Shown piece by piece: positions 12,797 through 14,070 of a stretch of 14,070 nt of DNA. Both the position numbers and the translations under genes were made by a program. Under the pieces are notes generated by a model. It made no database searches. It worked only from the letters and a program-made list of their open reading frames with translations, and was not told the origin of the DNA. The DNA is taken from positions 1 through 14,070 of the forward strand of contig JAFAGL010000150.1 of NCBI GenBank assembly GCA_023422735.1, read 5' to 3'. The stretch is from Pseudomonadota bacterium. GTDB lineage: Bacteria; Pseudomonadota; Alphaproteobacteria; Rhizobiales; Rhizobiaceae. Each line of letters opens with the position of its first letter. Position 1 is the stretch's first letter.

Positions 12797-13993
12797 ATGG
12801 TGAATGATATTAAGCGCGACTGGAAACCAGCGACGACCCTCGTGCATGGTGGCACGCAGCGTTCGGGCTTTGGTGAAACCTCCGAGGCCATCTATCTCAC
12901 GCAGGGCTTCACCTATGAAAGCGCCGAACAGGCCGAAGCGCGCTTCAAGGGTGAAAATCCGGGCTTCGTTTATTCGCGATATGCAAACCCGACGAATGAC
13001 ATTTTCGAAAAGCGCATGTGCGCGCTTGAAGGCGCGGAAGATGCCCGCGCAACCGCTTCGGGCATGGCTGCGGTTTCCGCTGCCCTTCTGTGTTCGGTAA
13101 AGGCGGGCGACCATGTGGTTGCTGCCCGTGCATTGTTCGGCTCGTGTCGCTGGATCGTCGAAACCCTGATGCCCCAATATGGCATCGAGACAACGCTGAT
13201 CGACGGCCGCGACCTTACCGCCTGGGAAAAGGCGGTGCGCCCGAACACCAAGCTGTTCTTCCTTGAAAGCCCGACCAATCCGACGCTCGAAGTTGTCGAT
13301 ATTGCCGGCGTTGCCAGCATCGCCAATGCGAATGGCGTACGCGTCGTGGTCGACAATGTCTTTGCCACGCCATTGCAGCAGAAGCCGCTCGAACTGGGCG
13401 CGCATGTCGTCGTTTATTCCGCGACCAAGCATATTGACGGACAGGGCCGCTGCCTTGGCGGCGTGATCCTTTCCGACAAGGACTGGATCGATGAATATCT
13501 GCATGATTATTTCCGCCATACCGGCCCGAGCCTTTCGCCCTTCAACGCGTGGACCCTTTTGAAGGGGCTTGAAACGCTGCCATTGCGCGTGCGCCAGCAA
13601 ACCGAAAGCGCATCAAGACTGGCAGACTTCCTTGCCGACCATCCGAAAGTCGCCAAGGTCATCTATCCGGGCCGCAAGGACCACCCGCAGGCAGATATCA
13701 TCGCGCGCCAGATGAAGGGCGGCTCAACGCTGCTTTGCATCGAGCTGAAGGGCGGCAAGCAGGCTGCATTCGGCCTTTCCAACGCGCTCGACGTCGTACT
13801 GATCTCCAACAATCTGGGCGATGCAAAGAGCCTGATTACACACCCGGCGACCACCACGCATAAGAACCTGACGGATGAGGCCCGCGCTGAACTCGGCATT
13901 TCCGGCGGCACCCTGCGCCTTTCCTGCGGCATCGAAGACACCGACGACCTGCTGGAAGATTTCGCCGCAGCGCTTTCGAAGGTTTCTGCCTGA
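12797..13993 (+). CDS. metZ: O-succinylhomoserine sulfhydrylase
   Basis: MetZ is a PLP enzyme of the Cys/Met metabolism family that makes homocysteine from O-succinylhomoserine and sulfide in the methionine pathway, in the cytoplasm. It has 398 residues, the expected length. Motifs are SRYANPTND (60-68), TASGMAAVSAAL (87-98), ESPTNPTLEVVDI (157-169), VDNVFATP (185-192) and the PLP-binding Lys K211 in YSATKHIDGQGRCLGG. The C-terminus has SLITHPATTTH and LRLSCGIED. The start ATG at 12797 gives the normal N-terminus; a TTG 18 bases earlier lies in the terminator T-tract. GGAAA about 7 bases upstream is a weak ribosome site. O-acetylhomoserine specificity cannot be excluded by eye. Control by the SAM-II riboswitch and leader terminator fits the pathway. 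Confidence 0.95.
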   Translation: MVNDIKRDWKPATTLVHGGTQRSGFGETSEAIYLTQGFTYESAEQAEARFKGENPGFVYSRYANPTNDIFEKRMCALEGAEDARATASGMAAVSAALLCSVKAGDHVVAARALFGSCRWIVETLMPQYGIETTLIDGRDLTAWEKAVRPNTKLFFLESPTNPTLEVVDIAGVASIANANGVRVVVDNVFATPLQQKPLELGAHVVVYSATKHIDGQGRCLGGVILSDKDWIDEYLHDYFRHTGPSLSPFNAWTLLKGLETLPLRVRQQTESASRLADFLADHPKVAKVIYPGRKDHPQADIIARQMKGGSTLLCIELKGGKQAAFGLSNALDVVLISNNLGDAKSLITHPATTTHKNLTDEARAELGISGGTLRLSCGIEDTDDLLEDFAAALSKVSA

Positions 13994-14001
13994 TATTAAA
14001 T

Positions 14002-14035
14002 GCCCGGTGAGCGATCACCGGGCAATTTCTTTCTT
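14002..14035 (+). terminator. intrinsic terminator after metZ
   Basis: GCCCGGTGA (14002-14010), GNRA-type loop GCGA, TCACCGGGC (14015-14023) make a perfect 9-bp stem followed by AATTTCTTTCTT. It lies 8 bases after the metZ stop. The other strand has a weaker ATTTAATAT tail, so it could be shared with a convergent gene. Confidence 0.85.
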
Positions 14036-14070
14036 GATTTCCAGATCTTCTGCTCGCGACACGCGTAGAG
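14015..14070 (-). CDS. possible C-terminal end of a convergent gene (partial)
   Basis: On the minus strand one frame is open from the window edge and reads RVSRAEDLEIKKEIAR before a TGA at 14015-14017. The composition looks like a natural charged helical C-terminus, and the stop lies inside the terminator hairpin, as in some tightly packed convergent genes. Only 17 codons are visible, so this may be chance. The family cannot be judged. Confidence 0.3.
   Translation of the reverse strand, partial: LRVSRAEDLEIKKEIAR

Noticed and set aside
12590..13600. Long minus-strand open frame (336 codons) opposite metZ
   Set aside because: It is antisense to a clear PLP enzyme with all motifs and runs through the riboswitch and terminator; the product shows no recognisable domain.

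Overview
The window looks like chromosomal DNA of an alphaproteobacterium of the order Hyphomicrobiales (Rhizobiales), in the Brucella/Ochrobactrum/Phyllobacteriaceae neighbourhood. The reasons are the gene families (DUF2934, DUF952-pyrD, DUF6460, the double-length dCTP deaminase, metZ behind a SAM-II riboswitch), the moderately GC-rich coding sequence, and GGAAC-N16/17-CGTT promoter-like sites typical of the alphaproteobacterial EcfG general stress sigma factor. The genus is inferred from gene content only. I see no insertion sequence, CRISPR array, prophage or integrase. It reads as ordinary core and near-core chromosome with several interesting control regions.

Layout. Bases 1-1805 hold the 3' part of treY (maltooligosyl trehalose synthase). 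A DUF2934 gene on the minus strand meets it stop to stop. A roughly 300-base intergenic region (2142-2440) follows. It carries two divergent EcfG-like promoters and two inverted repeats between them, and leads to a 58-residue proline-rich protein. A convergent minus-strand gene encodes a small exported coiled-coil protein. Next come a DUF952 gene overlapping pyrD (class 2 dihydroorotate dehydrogenase), a class IV-like histone deacetylase family gene, and a convergent DUF6460 membrane protein. Then come tRNA-Gly(CCC), an MFS transporter, and an exported SH3 protein with an Arg/Asp-rich tail that ends in a strong terminator.

From 8271 to 12600 three genes run on the minus strand. In transcription order they are a tandem-domain dCTP deaminase, a fusion of a HAD-IIB phosphatase with a HerA-like P-loop ATPase, and a YdhS-like FAD/NAD(P)-binding protein whose only sensible start codon is CTG. 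Divergent from the deaminase, metZ (O-succinylhomoserine sulfhydrylase) has a leader with a SAM-II riboswitch followed by an intrinsic terminator. A second copy of the pseudoknot strand overlaps the terminator stem, which suggests a simple transcriptional switch. A GNRA-loop terminator follows metZ, and the last bases may be the end of another minus-strand gene.

Functional threads. treY, DUF2934, the proline-rich protein and possibly the SH3 protein suggest stress physiology (trehalose synthesis, EcfG control). pyrD and the dCTP deaminase belong to pyrimidine nucleotide supply. metZ is methionine biosynthesis under SAM feedback. The best candidates for undescribed biology are the HAD/HerA fusion, the metZ leader with its duplicated pseudoknot strand, and the structured 2142-2440 intergenic region.
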